A program made the position numbers and the translations under genes. From Stutzerimonas stutzeri (lineage in GTDB: Bacteria; Pseudomonadota; Gammaproteobacteria; Pseudomonadales; Pseudomonadaceae): 64,000 nt of DNA. Positions 17,388-25,642 of the stretch are shown here, one piece after another (positions within the stretch are counted from its first letter, which is position 1; every line of letters starts with the position of its first letter). Under the pieces are notes generated by a model, which did not search any database, was not told the origin of the DNA, and saw nothing but the letters and a program-made list of their open reading frames with translations. The stretch spans positions 62,001-126,000 of the forward strand of contig DDVX01000004.1 in NCBI GenBank assembly GCA_002345575.1. The letters are read 5' to 3'.

Positions 17388-17895
17388 GTGCAGGCTGCGT
17401 TTTGCCTGGCTGTTGCTGGGCTTGTTGCTGCTAGTCGGCTGCGCCAGTCAGCTGCCACTGCCCAGCGAGCAGCCACGCCTGCAATTGCCGTTGCAGCTGC
17501 ATATCCAGCAGCACAGCGTCGCGGGCAGCCAGGACCAGTTGCTGGTGATCCAGCAGGAACAGCAGGCGCTGCGCTGGACGTTGCTGTCTCCCTTGGGCAC
17601 GCCTCTGGCGCGACAGCTGCTGGTAAACGGCCGCTGGCAGGCCGACGGCCTGCTGCCGCCCAACCCCGAGGCACGCGAGCTGTTTGCTGCATTGCTATTT
17701 GCCCTGACCCCTGATGACCAGCTCGACCGGCTCTATGCCGGACTGGACTGGACGCGCCAGGCCAACGCACGTCGCCTGCACGGCGCGCAGCACTGGCACG
17801 TTCTCTATCAGCACAACGGTCGCTTCCAGCTCGACGTGGGCACCGGGCTGTCCTATGGTGTCGCCCCCCTCGACGATGGAGCCCGACCGCAATGA
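17380..17895 (+). CDS. DUF3261 lipoprotein of aryl polyene cluster
   Basis: A 171-residue predicted outer-membrane lipoprotein. The signal peptide ends in a lipobox LLVGC, with the acylated cysteine at about residue 22. The remainder resembles the DUF3261 proteins that accompany aryl polyene clusters, perhaps as a LolB-like acceptor for the product; that role is inference. I start it at the ATG 17380, which overlaps the oxidoreductase by 8 bases; the frame upstream to 17302 is a shadow. Confidence 0.85.
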   Translation: MPECRLRFAWLLLGLLLLVGCASQLPLPSEQPRLQLPLQLHIQQHSVAGSQDQLLVIQQEQQALRWTLLSPLGTPLARQLLVNGRWQADGLLPPNPEARELFAALLFALTPDDQLDRLYAGLDWTRQANARRLHGAQHWHVLYQHNGRFQLDVGTGLSYGVAPLDDGARPQ

Positions 17896-19079
17896 GCGGC
17901 TACCTGAACGCCCTTGGCGTCATCTGCGCGCTGGGTCGCGGCAAAGCCGAAGTGGCCCGGCGCCTGTTCGCTGGCGACGGCTCGGGCATGCGTACCTGGC
18001 CAGCATCGGTCGCCGGGCGCAGCCTACCGGTCGGAGCGGTGCTTGATGAATTGCCGTCCCTGGCCGATGCGGCCTTGCGTGATGCGACCCGCAACAATCG
18101 CCTGCTGCTGGCCGCCGCCGAGGAAATCGAAAACGAAATCACCGCTGTCATCGCCCGCTTCGGCCCGGCGCGCATCGGTGTGGTCCTGGGCACCAGCACC
18201 ACCGGCATCCAGGAAGCCAGCCAGGGCATCGCCGAGCTGGTGCGGGATGGTCAATTGCCCCCGAGCTATCACTATGGCCATCAGGAACTCTCGGCTCCGG
18301 CGAGTTTTCTCAGCGATCGTCTGGGGCTGGCCGGTCCGAGCTACTCCATTTCCACCGCCTGCACGTCCGGCGCACGCGCACTGCAGAGCGCCAAGCGTCT
18401 GTTGGATGCGGGGATCTGCGATGCGGTGCTGTGCGGCGGCGTCGACAGCCTCTGCGACCTGACCCTGCAAGGCTTCAGCGCTCTGGAGGCCACCAGCACA
18501 AAGGTCTGCAAGCCGTTCTCGGCCCATCGTGACGGCATAAATATCGGCGAAGCCGCGGCGCTGTTCCTGATGACCCGCGAGCCAGCACCCATCGCCCTGC
18601 TTGGCGCCGGCGCCAGTTCCGACGCCCACCATATTTCCGCTCCCGATCCGGAGGGCCGCGGTGCCATCGAGGCGATGCGCCAGGCGTTGACCAATGCTGC
18701 CTGCGCACCGGAGCAGATCGCCTACCTCAACCTGCACGGCACCGCCACCGAGCACAACGACGCCATGGAAAGCCGCGCCGTCGCCGCGGTTTTCCCAGGT
18801 GGCGTGCCCTGCTCATCGAGCAAGCCGCTCACCGGCCACACTCTGGGTGCAGCCGGTGCGCTGGAGGCGGCGTTCTGCTGGCTGGCGCTGTCCGAATTCA
18901 ATACTGCACAACAGCTGCCGCCGCATCTCTGGGACGGCGAGCAGGACCACGCCCTGCCTGTGCTACAGCTGGTCACCACCGGCACTTCGCTGAGCGCTGT
19001 ACATCCACGGCGGATGATGAGCAATTCCTTCGCCTTCGGCGGCAACAACATCAGCCTGATCCTGGGAGACGCCAATTGA
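17892..19079 (+). CDS. Beta-ketoacyl-ACP synthase of aryl polyene cluster (ApeO-like)
   Basis: A 395-residue ketosynthase with a full catalytic set: nucleophile C157 in ISTACTSGARALQ, H282 in NLHGTATEHND, and K311/H316 in SKPLTGHTLGAAG. By analogy with the E. coli cluster it condenses malonyl units onto the aryl starter together with the chain length factor encoded at 9782-10492. Both partners depend on acyl carrier proteins, which are missing from this cluster. It overlaps the lipoprotein gene by ATGA and the next gene by 4 bases. Confidence 0.93.
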   Translation: MSGYLNALGVICALGRGKAEVARRLFAGDGSGMRTWPASVAGRSLPVGAVLDELPSLADAALRDATRNNRLLLAAAEEIENEITAVIARFGPARIGVVLGTSTTGIQEASQGIAELVRDGQLPPSYHYGHQELSAPASFLSDRLGLAGPSYSISTACTSGARALQSAKRLLDAGICDAVLCGGVDSLCDLTLQGFSALEATSTKVCKPFSAHRDGINIGEAAALFLMTREPAPIALLGAGASSDAHHISAPDPEGRGAIEAMRQALTNAACAPEQIAYLNLHGTATEHNDAMESRAVAAVFPGGVPCSSSKPLTGHTLGAAGALEAAFCWLALSEFNTAQQLPPHLWDGEQDHALPVLQLVTTGTSLSAVHPRRMMSNSFAFGGNNISLILGDAN

Positions 19080-19525
19080 GTATTTGGCCGATTGCCCAGC
19101 TACTGCCCCACGCCGGCGACATGATCCTGCTGGACGCCGTCGAGTCGTTTGATGATGACAACGTGGTGACCTGCCTGACAGTACGCCCCGGCCTGCTGAG
19201 CCTGCCAGACGGCAGCTTGCCCGCCTGGGTTGGCGTCGAGCTCATGGCTCAAAGCGTGGCGGCCTTTGCCGGTTGCCATGCCCGCCAGGCCGGCCTGCCG
19301 GTTGAGCTAGGCTTTCTGCTCGGCACCCGCCGCTATGAGTGCAACGTCGAAGCCTTCGCGCTCGGCAGCGAGCTACGCATCGTAGCCAGCCGCTCGCTGC
19401 AGGATGACAGCGGCATGGGCGTGTTCGAATGCCATCTCGACGGCGCCGGCATCCATGCCGAAGCCCGTCTCAATGTATTCCGCCCGCCGGAAGTGGCGCG
19501 CTATCTGGAAGAAACCCGTTCATGA
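19076..19525 (+). CDS. Hotdog 3-hydroxyacyl-ACP dehydratase of aryl polyene cluster (ApeP-like)
   Basis: A 149-residue FabZ/FabA-related hotdog protein; the start region IAQLLPHAGDMILLDAV carries the PH-x-G-x-M-x-L motif with the catalytic-type histidine, and VGVELMAQSVAAFAG is the central helix. It would remove water from the 3-hydroxy intermediate to form each double bond of the polyene. The start is a TTG at 19076 overlapping the ketosynthase stop (TTGA). The usual partner dehydratase of these systems (ApeI-like) is one of the genes missing at the deletion scar. Confidence 0.88.
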   Translation: MSIWPIAQLLPHAGDMILLDAVESFDDDNVVTCLTVRPGLLSLPDGSLPAWVGVELMAQSVAAFAGCHARQAGLPVELGFLLGTRRYECNVEAFALGSELRIVASRSLQDDSGMGVFECHLDGAGIHAEARLNVFRPPEVARYLEETRS

Positions 19526-20250
19526 GTGAAAGCATCCTGGTCACCGGCTCCAGCCGCGGCATCGGTCGCGCCATCGCCGTGCGCCTGGCCCGCAGCGGCC
19601 ACGATATCGTTTTGCATTGCCGCGCCCGTCGCAGTGAAGCCGAAGCCGTACAGGCGGAAATCCATGCGTTGGGACGCCAGGCGCGCATCCTGCAATTCGA
19701 CATTGCCGACCGCGCGGCCTGCCGCGAACAGCTGGAAGCCGATATCGAGCAGCACGGCGCTTACTATGGCGTGGTCTGCAACGCCGGCCTGACCCGTGAC
19801 GGCGCCTTTCCGGCGCTGACTGACGAGGATTGGGACCTGGTGCTGCGAACCAACCTCGACGGTTTCTACAATGTCCTGCAACCGTTGACCATGCCGATGA
19901 TCCGCCGCCGCCAGCCAGGACGCATCGTCTGCATCACTTCCGTTTCGGGCATGATCGGCAACCGTGGCCAGGTCAACTACAGTGCATCAAAGGCCGGTGT
20001 GATCGGCGCGGCCAAGGCGCTAGCAGTGGAGCTGGGCAAGCGTCGCATCACCGTCAACTGCGTCGCCCCGGGCCTGATCGACACCGACATGCTGGATGAA
20101 GATCTGCCGATCGAGGAAATGCTCAAGATGATTCCCGCGCAACGCATGGGTACGCCCGATGAAGTGGCCGCAGCGGTCAACTTCCTCATGTCGGCAGAGG
20201 CCAGCTACATCACCCGCCAGGTGCTGGCGGTTAACGGCGGGCTGTGCTGA
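19522..20250 (+). CDS. FabG-like 3-ketoacyl-ACP reductase of aryl polyene cluster (ApeQ-like)
   Basis: A 242-residue short-chain dehydrogenase with the NADP-binding motif TGSSRGIG (residues 8-15), the NAG motif in VVCNAGLTRD, and the catalytic tyrosine and lysine Y153-x3-K157 in NYSASKAG. It reduces the 3-keto group on the ACP-bound chain. I start it at 19522 (MSESILVTGSSRG), overlapping the dehydratase stop by ATGA; an upstream in-frame extension lies in the dehydratase gene and is not coding. Confidence 0.93.
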   Translation: MSESILVTGSSRGIGRAIAVRLARSGHDIVLHCRARRSEAEAVQAEIHALGRQARILQFDIADRAACREQLEADIEQHGAYYGVVCNAGLTRDGAFPALTDEDWDLVLRTNLDGFYNVLQPLTMPMIRRRQPGRIVCITSVSGMIGNRGQVNYSASKAGVIGAAKALAVELGKRRITVNCVAPGLIDTDMLDEDLPIEEMLKMIPAQRMGTPDEVAAAVNFLMSAEASYITRQVLAVNGGLC

Positions 20251-21476
20251 TGAAGCGTGTAGTCATCACCGGCATGGCTGGCGTCACCTCGCTGGGCAGC
20301 GACTGGGCCAGCATCGAAGCCAACTTCAGCGCCAACCGCAGCGGCATTCGGCACATGGACGAGTGGGCTCGCTTCACTGAGCTGAACACACGCTTGGGCG
20401 GTCCTGTGGATGATTTCGTCGTGCCGGCGCACTGGACGCGCAAACAACTGCGCAGCATGGGCCGCGTCTCGCGCCTGTCTGTAAAAGCCGCCGAACAAGC
20501 GTTGGCCCATGCCGGTCTGCTGGACGACAACAGTATTCGCGACGGCCGCATGGGCGTGGCCTGCGGCTCGTCCACTGGCAGCACCGAGGAGGTCAAGGCC
20601 TTCGGCAACATGCTGCTCAACTCGGTGGCGGACGGACTCAACGCCAACTCTTATATCCGCATGATGCCGCACACCACAGCGGCCAATATCAGCATCTTCT
20701 TCCGCCTCACTGGACGGGTGATCCCCACCTCCAGCGCCTGCACCAGCGGCAGCCAGGGCATCGGCTATGCCTACGAGGCCATCAGGTTCGGGCGGCTGCC
20801 GATGATGCTCGCCGGCGGTGCCGAGGAGCTCTGCGCCACCGAAGCGATGGTCTTCGACGCACTCTATGCCACCAGCCTCAAGAACGACGCGCCGCACACC
20901 TCGCCACGCCCCTACGACGTTGGCCGCGACGGTCTGGTGATCGGCGAAGGCGCCGGCATGCTGGTGCTAGAAGAGCTGGAACACGCCCTTGCGCGCGGCG
21001 CGACCATCCATGCCGAGCTGGTGGGATTCGGTAGCAATGCCGACGGCCAACACGCAACCAAGCCGGAGCAGGCCACCATGCGCCGCGCCATGGAGCTGGC
21101 GCTGGAAGATGCCAATCTCTCACCGGATGCCATCGGCTACGTCAACGGCCACGGCACGGCCACCGACCAGGGCGATATCGCCGAAACCCAGGCGACCCAT
21201 GCACTGTTCGGCTCACGCATGCCCATCAGCTCGCAGAAGAGTTACCTCGGTCACACCTTGGGCGCCTGCGGGGCTCTGGAGTCCTGGTTCAGCATCGAGA
21301 TGATGAATACCGACCGCTATATTCATACGCTTAATCTGGATCAGATCGACCCGCGCTGCGGCGAGCTGGACTATATCGTCGGGGCGCCACGCGCCATGCA
21401 GCACGAGTATGTGATGAACAACAATTTCGCCTTTGGTGGGATCAATACGTCGCTGATCTTCCGCCGCTGGCCCTGA
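20250..21476 (+). CDS. FabF-like beta-ketoacyl-ACP synthase of aryl polyene cluster (ApeR-like)
   Basis: A 408-residue ketosynthase with C164 in SSACTSGSQG, H301 in NGHGTATDQGD and K330/H334 in SQKSYLGHTLGACG. It is the second full ketosynthase of the cluster; in the E. coli system ApeR is thought to act in initiation or to be partly dispensable. The ATG at 20250 shares one base with the reductase stop (TGATG), so the last genes of the operon are translated in a tight series. It appears to be the last biosynthetic gene; a promoter-sized 123-bp gap follows. Confidence 0.92.
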   Translation: MKRVVITGMAGVTSLGSDWASIEANFSANRSGIRHMDEWARFTELNTRLGGPVDDFVVPAHWTRKQLRSMGRVSRLSVKAAEQALAHAGLLDDNSIRDGRMGVACGSSTGSTEEVKAFGNMLLNSVADGLNANSYIRMMPHTTAANISIFFRLTGRVIPTSSACTSGSQGIGYAYEAIRFGRLPMMLAGGAEELCATEAMVFDALYATSLKNDAPHTSPRPYDVGRDGLVIGEGAGMLVLEELEHALARGATIHAELVGFGSNADGQHATKPEQATMRRAMELALEDANLSPDAIGYVNGHGTATDQGDIAETQATHALFGSRMPISSQKSYLGHTLGACGALESWFSIEMMNTDRYIHTLNLDQIDPRCGELDYIVGAPRAMQHEYVMNNNFAFGGINTSLIFRRWP

Positions 21477-21599
21477 CAGACCGCTGAAAATAGCTGCGCT
21501 GACAATACTGCGTTTCCTATCGCGGGCCGGCCCTGACCGTGATCTGGCGATACGTAACTGGGACACAGCCCTGAATCACCCACCGCAAGGAGATGAACA

Positions 21600-22037
21600 A
21601 TGAAAAAATCAACATGGATCGGCGCGGCGCTCGTGCTTTGCAGCCTGCCCGGTATCAGCCAGGCGCGCGATACCACCCACTATCTGCCCTTCGATGCAGT
21701 GGTAGCCGAGGCAGTCGCCGCCGGTCGGCTTGACGGGAGTGTCAAGTTCTACCTGGCCAAGCGCCCGGCGGGCGCACAGATCGTGCGTAGCGGCGTGACC
21801 ACCAGCAAGAAGACCAACGCCTTCAACAAGACCGACGAAGCCGCCTGCAGCTGGGCCTTGCAGTCCGCGCTGATCGGCATGGAAAAATCTGCCAAAGCCG
21901 CCGGCGCCAATGCCGTGGTGGATATCGTCAGCAACTACAAACACGTCGAGTACAAGGACAGCAGCAAGTACGAATGCCACGCCGGCGCGGTCATGGCGGG
22001 CGTCGCCCTCAAGGCGAACTTCGCCAAGGTGAAATAA
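21600..22037 (+). CDS. Small exported protein, often labelled 'excinuclease' in Pseudomonas; function unknown
   Basis: A 145-residue protein with a clear signal peptide (MKKSTWIGAALVLCSLPG, cleaved near SQARD) and an excellent ribosome site AAGGAGATGAAC. The mature part has the pattern GANAVVDIVSNYK, which recalls the RcsF/YbjQ-type GANA motif, and three cysteines, including CSWALQSAL and KYECHAGAV. The 'excinuclease ATPase subunit' name carried by some homologues is not supported: there is no nucleotide-binding motif and the protein is exported. It may be transcribed separately from the aryl polyene operon. Confidence 0.75.
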   Translation: MKKSTWIGAALVLCSLPGISQARDTTHYLPFDAVVAEAVAAGRLDGSVKFYLAKRPAGAQIVRSGVTTSKKTNAFNKTDEAACSWALQSALIGMEKSAKAAGANAVVDIVSNYKHVEYKDSSKYECHAGAVMAGVALKANFAKVK

Positions 22038-22056
22038 GCGGCCAAACAGCTGCATG

Positions 22057-22084
22057 AGGTGGATCGCAGGTTGTCGATCCACCT
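22057..22084. repeat. Hairpin with GGTGGATCG arms
   Basis: Perfect 10-bp inverted repeat AGGTGGATCG (22057-22066) and CGATCCACCT (22075-22084) with an 8-base loop, 20 bp after the preceding stop codon. It may act as a transcription terminator, and its arms resemble the repeats flanking hemE. Confidence 0.6.
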
Positions 22085-22221
22085 GCTAGTGGCAGGCGTG
22101 TCGGGCGCCGAATCCCGGCGCTTCGCGAATTGCTCCTCCACGGTCACTCGACCAACGTAGCGAACGAATAAGTGGACCGGTGAGTCAACAGGGCAGACCC
22201 AATCTTTAGAGGAGAACTGCC

Positions 22222-22518
22222 ATGTTCGGAAACCGATCGCCCAACAAGTTCGAAGTGAACTACATCTTTCAGAACGATCCACGCGCGCAGATCATCGAGC
22301 TGGAAGATGACAGCCTTTCCCAGGGCGATGCAGCCCGGCGTCTGATCGAGCATCACAACGCCGACGCCGAAAACAGCCTGGTGATGCCCGACGCCGAAGC
22401 TGGCGAAACCGAGCTGCTGCGCCAGGCGGAAGTGGTGGGAATTACCGATATTCGCGTAACCAAACTGATTCATGAAGATGAATCAAGCGGCGCGCCAGGG
22501 CATTACCAGCAGCCCTGA
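22222..22518 (+). CDS. Conserved hypothetical protein, 98 residues
   Basis: A small acidic cytoplasmic protein starting MFGNRSPNKFEVNYIFQNDP, with an AGAGGAG ribosome site just upstream. No signal peptide, membrane helix, or cofactor motif is visible. A run LSQGDAARRLIEHHNADAEN is predicted helical. Codon use matches the neighbourhood, so I think it is a real gene. I do not recognise its function. Confidence 0.7.
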   Translation: MFGNRSPNKFEVNYIFQNDPRAQIIELEDDSLSQGDAARRLIEHHNADAENSLVMPDAEAGETELLRQAEVVGITDIRVTKLIHEDESSGAPGHYQQP

Positions 22519-22819
22519 GCCAAGCTGCAGAGAAAGAGTTACGGGTTGGTAAACCACCCTCCTCTGGCCGATGCCGTAAAAGCTTCGCGCCGAGGGCTGC
22601 GCTTCCAGAGGTCGCGGTTAATGCACTGCTTCGTGGGCAGCGCGAGCCCGCGCCGAATGTGGCGAGGGCTTCATGGGCCTCACGTGTTTGCAGCAACCAT
22701 CAGAGACGTAGCCTGAAAAGGATGTCTTTATGGACGACCTGAGGCGGCGCACCCGGTGGATCGCCACCCGGTGGATCGATAAAGCGTGATCCACCCTACG
22801 TCAGCTCCAGTCTTGGTGC
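22519..22819. repeat. Gene-free 301 bp with tandem and inverted GGTGGATC repeats downstream of hemE
   Basis: No gene is seen. The right end holds a 15-bp tandem pair beginning ACCCGGTGGATCG (22751 and 22766) and an inverted repeat GGTGGATC (22770-22777) / GATCCACC (22788-22795) around a 10-base loop. The element ends 24 bp before the hemE stop codon (convergent side) and could stop transcription. Confidence 0.65.
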
Positions 22820-23887
22820 TTATTGATGGTATTGCGCAGACAGCTCGTGCACCGCTGCGAAGAAGGCCTTGGCGTTTTCAGGATCAACTTCGGGGGTGAT
22901 GCCGTGGCCGAGGTTGAACACATGGCCGTTGCCCTGTCCGTAGGAAGCGAGAATGCGCGCCACTTCAGCACGGATCGATTCCGGGCTTGAGTAGAGAACG
23001 GCAGGGTCCATGTTGCCCTGTAGCGCAACCTGGTTGCCGACCCGTGCGCGGGCGCTGCCGATGTCGCAGGTCCAGTCCAGGCCCAGCGCTTCGGCGCCAA
23101 CCTCGGCCATGCTTTCCAGCCACAGGCCGCCGCCCTTGGTGAACAAGATCACCGGGACACGACGCCCTTCATGCTCGCGAATCAGCCCGGAGACGATCTT
23201 GCGCATATAAGCCAGGGAGAACTCCTGATAAGCCGCCGAAGACAGCGCACCGCCCCAGGAATCGAAGATCTGCACCGCCTGTGCGCCCGCTTTGATCTGC
23301 CCGTTGAGGTAGCTGGTAACCGACTGTGCGAGCTTATCCAGAAGGGCGTGCATGGCCTCCGGAGTGTTGTAAAGCATGGCCTTGGTCTTGCGGAAGTCCT
23401 TCGACGAGCCGCCCTCAACCATGTAAGTGGCCAGCGTCCATGGGCTGCCGGAGAAACCGATCAGCGGCACTCGGCCATTGAGCTCGCGACGGATGGTGCG
23501 CACAGCGTCCATCACGTAGCCCAGATCGTTTTCCGGGTCCGGAATCGGCAGTGCCTCGACGTCAGCCATGCTGCTCACGTGCTTTTTAAAGCGCGGGCCT
23601 TCACCGGTTTCGAAGTAAAGCCCCTGGCCCATGGCATCAGGGATGGTGAGGATGTCGGAGAAGAGGATCGCTGCGTCGATCTGCGGGTAGCGGTCCAGCG
23701 GCTGGATGGTGACCTCGCAGGCCAGCTCGGGATTCTTCATCAATCTGACGAAATCCCCAGCCTGGGCGCGGGTCGCGCGGTATTCCGGCAAGTAGCGCCC
23801 GGCCTGGCGCATCATCCACACCGGGGTGACGTCTACGGGCTGCTTGAGCAGGGCACGAAGGAAACGATCGTTCTTCAGGACAGTCAT
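22820..23887 (-). CDS. hemE: Uroporphyrinogen III decarboxylase
   Basis: Heme-pathway enzyme that converts uroporphyrinogen III to coproporphyrinogen III in the cytoplasm. The 355-residue product has the standard length and both family signatures: PVWMMRQAGRYLPEYRATRA near the N-terminus, with the active-site arginine, and IGFSGSPWTLATYMVEGGSS in the middle. DSWGGALS and the C-terminal NLGHGI are also present. It stands alone between two repeat-rich spacers; the neighbours gltD and gltB are on the same strand upstream. Confidence 0.97.
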   Translation of the reverse strand: MTVLKNDRFLRALLKQPVDVTPVWMMRQAGRYLPEYRATRAQAGDFVRLMKNPELACEVTIQPLDRYPQIDAAILFSDILTIPDAMGQGLYFETGEGPRFKKHVSSMADVEALPIPDPENDLGYVMDAVRTIRRELNGRVPLIGFSGSPWTLATYMVEGGSSKDFRKTKAMLYNTPEAMHALLDKLAQSVTSYLNGQIKAGAQAVQIFDSWGGALSSAAYQEFSLAYMRKIVSGLIREHEGRRVPVILFTKGGGLWLESMAEVGAEALGLDWTCDIGSARARVGNQVALQGNMDPAVLYSSPESIRAEVARILASYGQGNGHVFNLGHGITPEVDPENAKAFFAAVHELSAQYHQ

Positions 23888-24006
23888 GTCTGGCTTCCGG
23901 CAAAAAGAGTGCCGCGCATTGTCGCAAAGCCCATCACAAAAGGCACGGGCGAGGGCCGTGCCTTAGGTGTCATCTTGATTCAGGTCAGATGACTGCGCCA
24001 GGCGCA

Positions 24007-24105
24007 GGGTGGATATCGCTTTTTATATCCACCCGCAACTTCACTTGGTGGATCCACCCCCTTGGTGGACCGCCACCCCGTGGATCGATGAAACGTGATC
24101 CGCCC
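24007..24105. repeat. Palindromic GGTGGATC repeat cluster between gltD and hemE
   Basis: Contains GGGTGGATAT (24007-24016) / ATATCCACCC (24025-24034), the perfect palindrome GGTGGATCCACC (24047-24058), and a unit at 24080-24104 that matches the one at 22771-22795 on the other side of hemE at 22 of 25 bases. It lies just downstream of the gltD stop and may end gltBD transcription. Confidence 0.7.
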
Positions 24106-24114
24106 AGCGAATGA

Positions 24115-25533
24115 TCAGACTTCCAGGTAATCCAGAATCCCTTCGGCGGCCTGCCGGCCTTCGAAGATTGCCGTCACCACCAGGTCCGAACCGCGCACCA
24201 TGTCGCCACCGGCAAAGATCTTCGGGTTGCTGGTCTGGTGCTTGAACTTGCCCATTTCCGGCGCGATCACCCGGCCTTGTGTGTCCATCTGGATTTCCTG
24301 AGCACCGAACCAGTCGGCTGGGCTCGGGCGGAAGCCGAAGGCGATCAATACGGCATCCGCCGGGATGATCTCCTCCGAACCGGGGATTGGCTCGGGGCTG
24401 CGGCGGCCCTGTGCATCCGCTGCGCCCAGGCGGGTTTCCACCACCTTGATGCCTTCCACTCGGCCTTCCCCGACGATGGCGATAGGCTGACGGTTGAAGA
24501 GAAATTTAACCCCCTCCTCCTTGGCATTTTTCACTTCCCGCCGCGAGCCCGGCATGTTGGCTGCGTCGCGACGGTAGGCGCAGGTCACGCTCTTGGCGCC
24601 CTGGCGGATCGAGGTGCGGTTGCAGTCCATCGCCGTATCGCCACCGCCGAGAACCACCACCCGTTTGCCGCGCAGGTCGACGAAATCTTCCGCCGATTTC
24701 TCAAAGCCCAGGTTGCGGTTGACGTTGGCGATGAGGAAATCCAGCGCATCATGCACCCCCGGCAGATCTTCGCCGGGAAAGCCGCCCTTCATGTAGGTGT
24801 AGGTGCCCATGCCCATGAACACGGCGTCGTACTCGGCCAGCAGCTGCTCGATGCTGATGTCCCGCCCGATTTCGGTATTGAGGCGGAACTCGATGCCCAT
24901 GCCGCTGAAGATTTCCCGACGGCGGCTGAGCACACTTTTTTCCAGCTTGAACTCGGGGATACCGAAAGTCAGCAGACCACCGATCTCCGGGTTGCGGTCG
25001 AATACCACCGGGGTCACGCCAGCGCGCACCAGCACGTCAGCGCAACCCAAGCCAGCCGGGCCGGCGCCAATGACTGCGACGCGCTTGCCGGTTGGTTTGA
25101 CCTGAGACATGTCCGGACGCCAACCCATGGCAAAGGCGGTGTCAGCGATGTATTTCTCCACCGAGCCGATGGTCACCGCGCCGAAGCCGTCGTTAAGGGT
25201 GCAAGCGCCCTCGCACAGGCGGTCCTGCGGACAGACGCGGCCGCAGACTTCCGGTAACGTATTGGTCTGGTGAGCCAGCTCGGCGGCGGCGAGGATATTG
25301 CCCTCGGAGACCAGCTTGAGCCAGTTGGGTATGTAGTTGTGCACCGGGCACTTCCACTCGCAATAAGGGTTGCCGCAGCCCAAGCAGCGATGCGCCTGTT
25401 CACAGGCCTGTAACGGCTTGAGGGGCTCGTAGATCTCGACGAACTCCTTCTTGCGCTCGCGCAGCAGCTTCTTCTTCGGGTCCTTGCGGCCGACCTCGAT
25501 AAACTGGAAGTCGTTATGCAGACGTTCAGTCAT
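24115..25533 (-). CDS. gltD: Glutamate synthase (NADPH) small subunit
   Basis: The small subunit of 472 residues takes electrons from NADPH through FAD and passes them to the large subunit for glutamate formation from glutamine and 2-oxoglutarate. The N-terminal cysteine clusters for [4Fe-4S] centres are clear (CLGCGNPYCEWKCPVHNYIP and CGRVCPQDRLCEGAC), followed by the FAD motif VAVIGAGPAGLGCADVL and the NADPH motif VVVLGGGDTAMDCNRT. It follows gltB on the same strand after a 109-bp spacer that contains an inverted repeat. Confidence 0.97.
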   Translation of the reverse strand: MTERLHNDFQFIEVGRKDPKKKLLRERKKEFVEIYEPLKPLQACEQAHRCLGCGNPYCEWKCPVHNYIPNWLKLVSEGNILAAAELAHQTNTLPEVCGRVCPQDRLCEGACTLNDGFGAVTIGSVEKYIADTAFAMGWRPDMSQVKPTGKRVAVIGAGPAGLGCADVLVRAGVTPVVFDRNPEIGGLLTFGIPEFKLEKSVLSRRREIFSGMGIEFRLNTEIGRDISIEQLLAEYDAVFMGMGTYTYMKGGFPGEDLPGVHDALDFLIANVNRNLGFEKSAEDFVDLRGKRVVVLGGGDTAMDCNRTSIRQGAKSVTCAYRRDAANMPGSRREVKNAKEEGVKFLFNRQPIAIVGEGRVEGIKVVETRLGAADAQGRRSPEPIPGSEEIIPADAVLIAFGFRPSPADWFGAQEIQMDTQGRVIAPEMGKFKHQTSNPKIFAGGDMVRGSDLVVTAIFEGRQAAEGILDYLEV

Positions 25534-25572
25534 TTCAAAAACCTCTCAACAGCAGCGGCAAGCCTCAAGCTG

Positions 25573-25634
25573 CAAGCCGCAGGACGATCACGGAGCCGCG
25601 CCTCGGACCCCGGTTGGGCTGAAGCTGCGGCTTG
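25573..25634. repeat. Inverted repeat in the gltB-gltD spacer
   Basis: CAAGCCGCAG (25573-25582) and CTGCGGCTTG (25625-25634) form an inverted repeat, with further AAGCTGC-type repeats on each side. It occupies most of the 109-bp space between gltB and gltD and resembles the AGCTTGCAGCTTG-type intergenic repeats common in Pseudomonas. Confidence 0.55.
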
Positions 25635-25642
25635 AAGCTGCA

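Noticed and set aside
21600..22037. Excinuclease ABC subunit
   Set aside because: A name attached to homologues, but the protein is 145 residues, exported, and lacks any nucleotide-binding motif.
24238..25257. 339-codon open frame opposite gltD
   Set aside because: Antisense shadow; histidine/alanine-rich composition typical of reversed high-GC genes.
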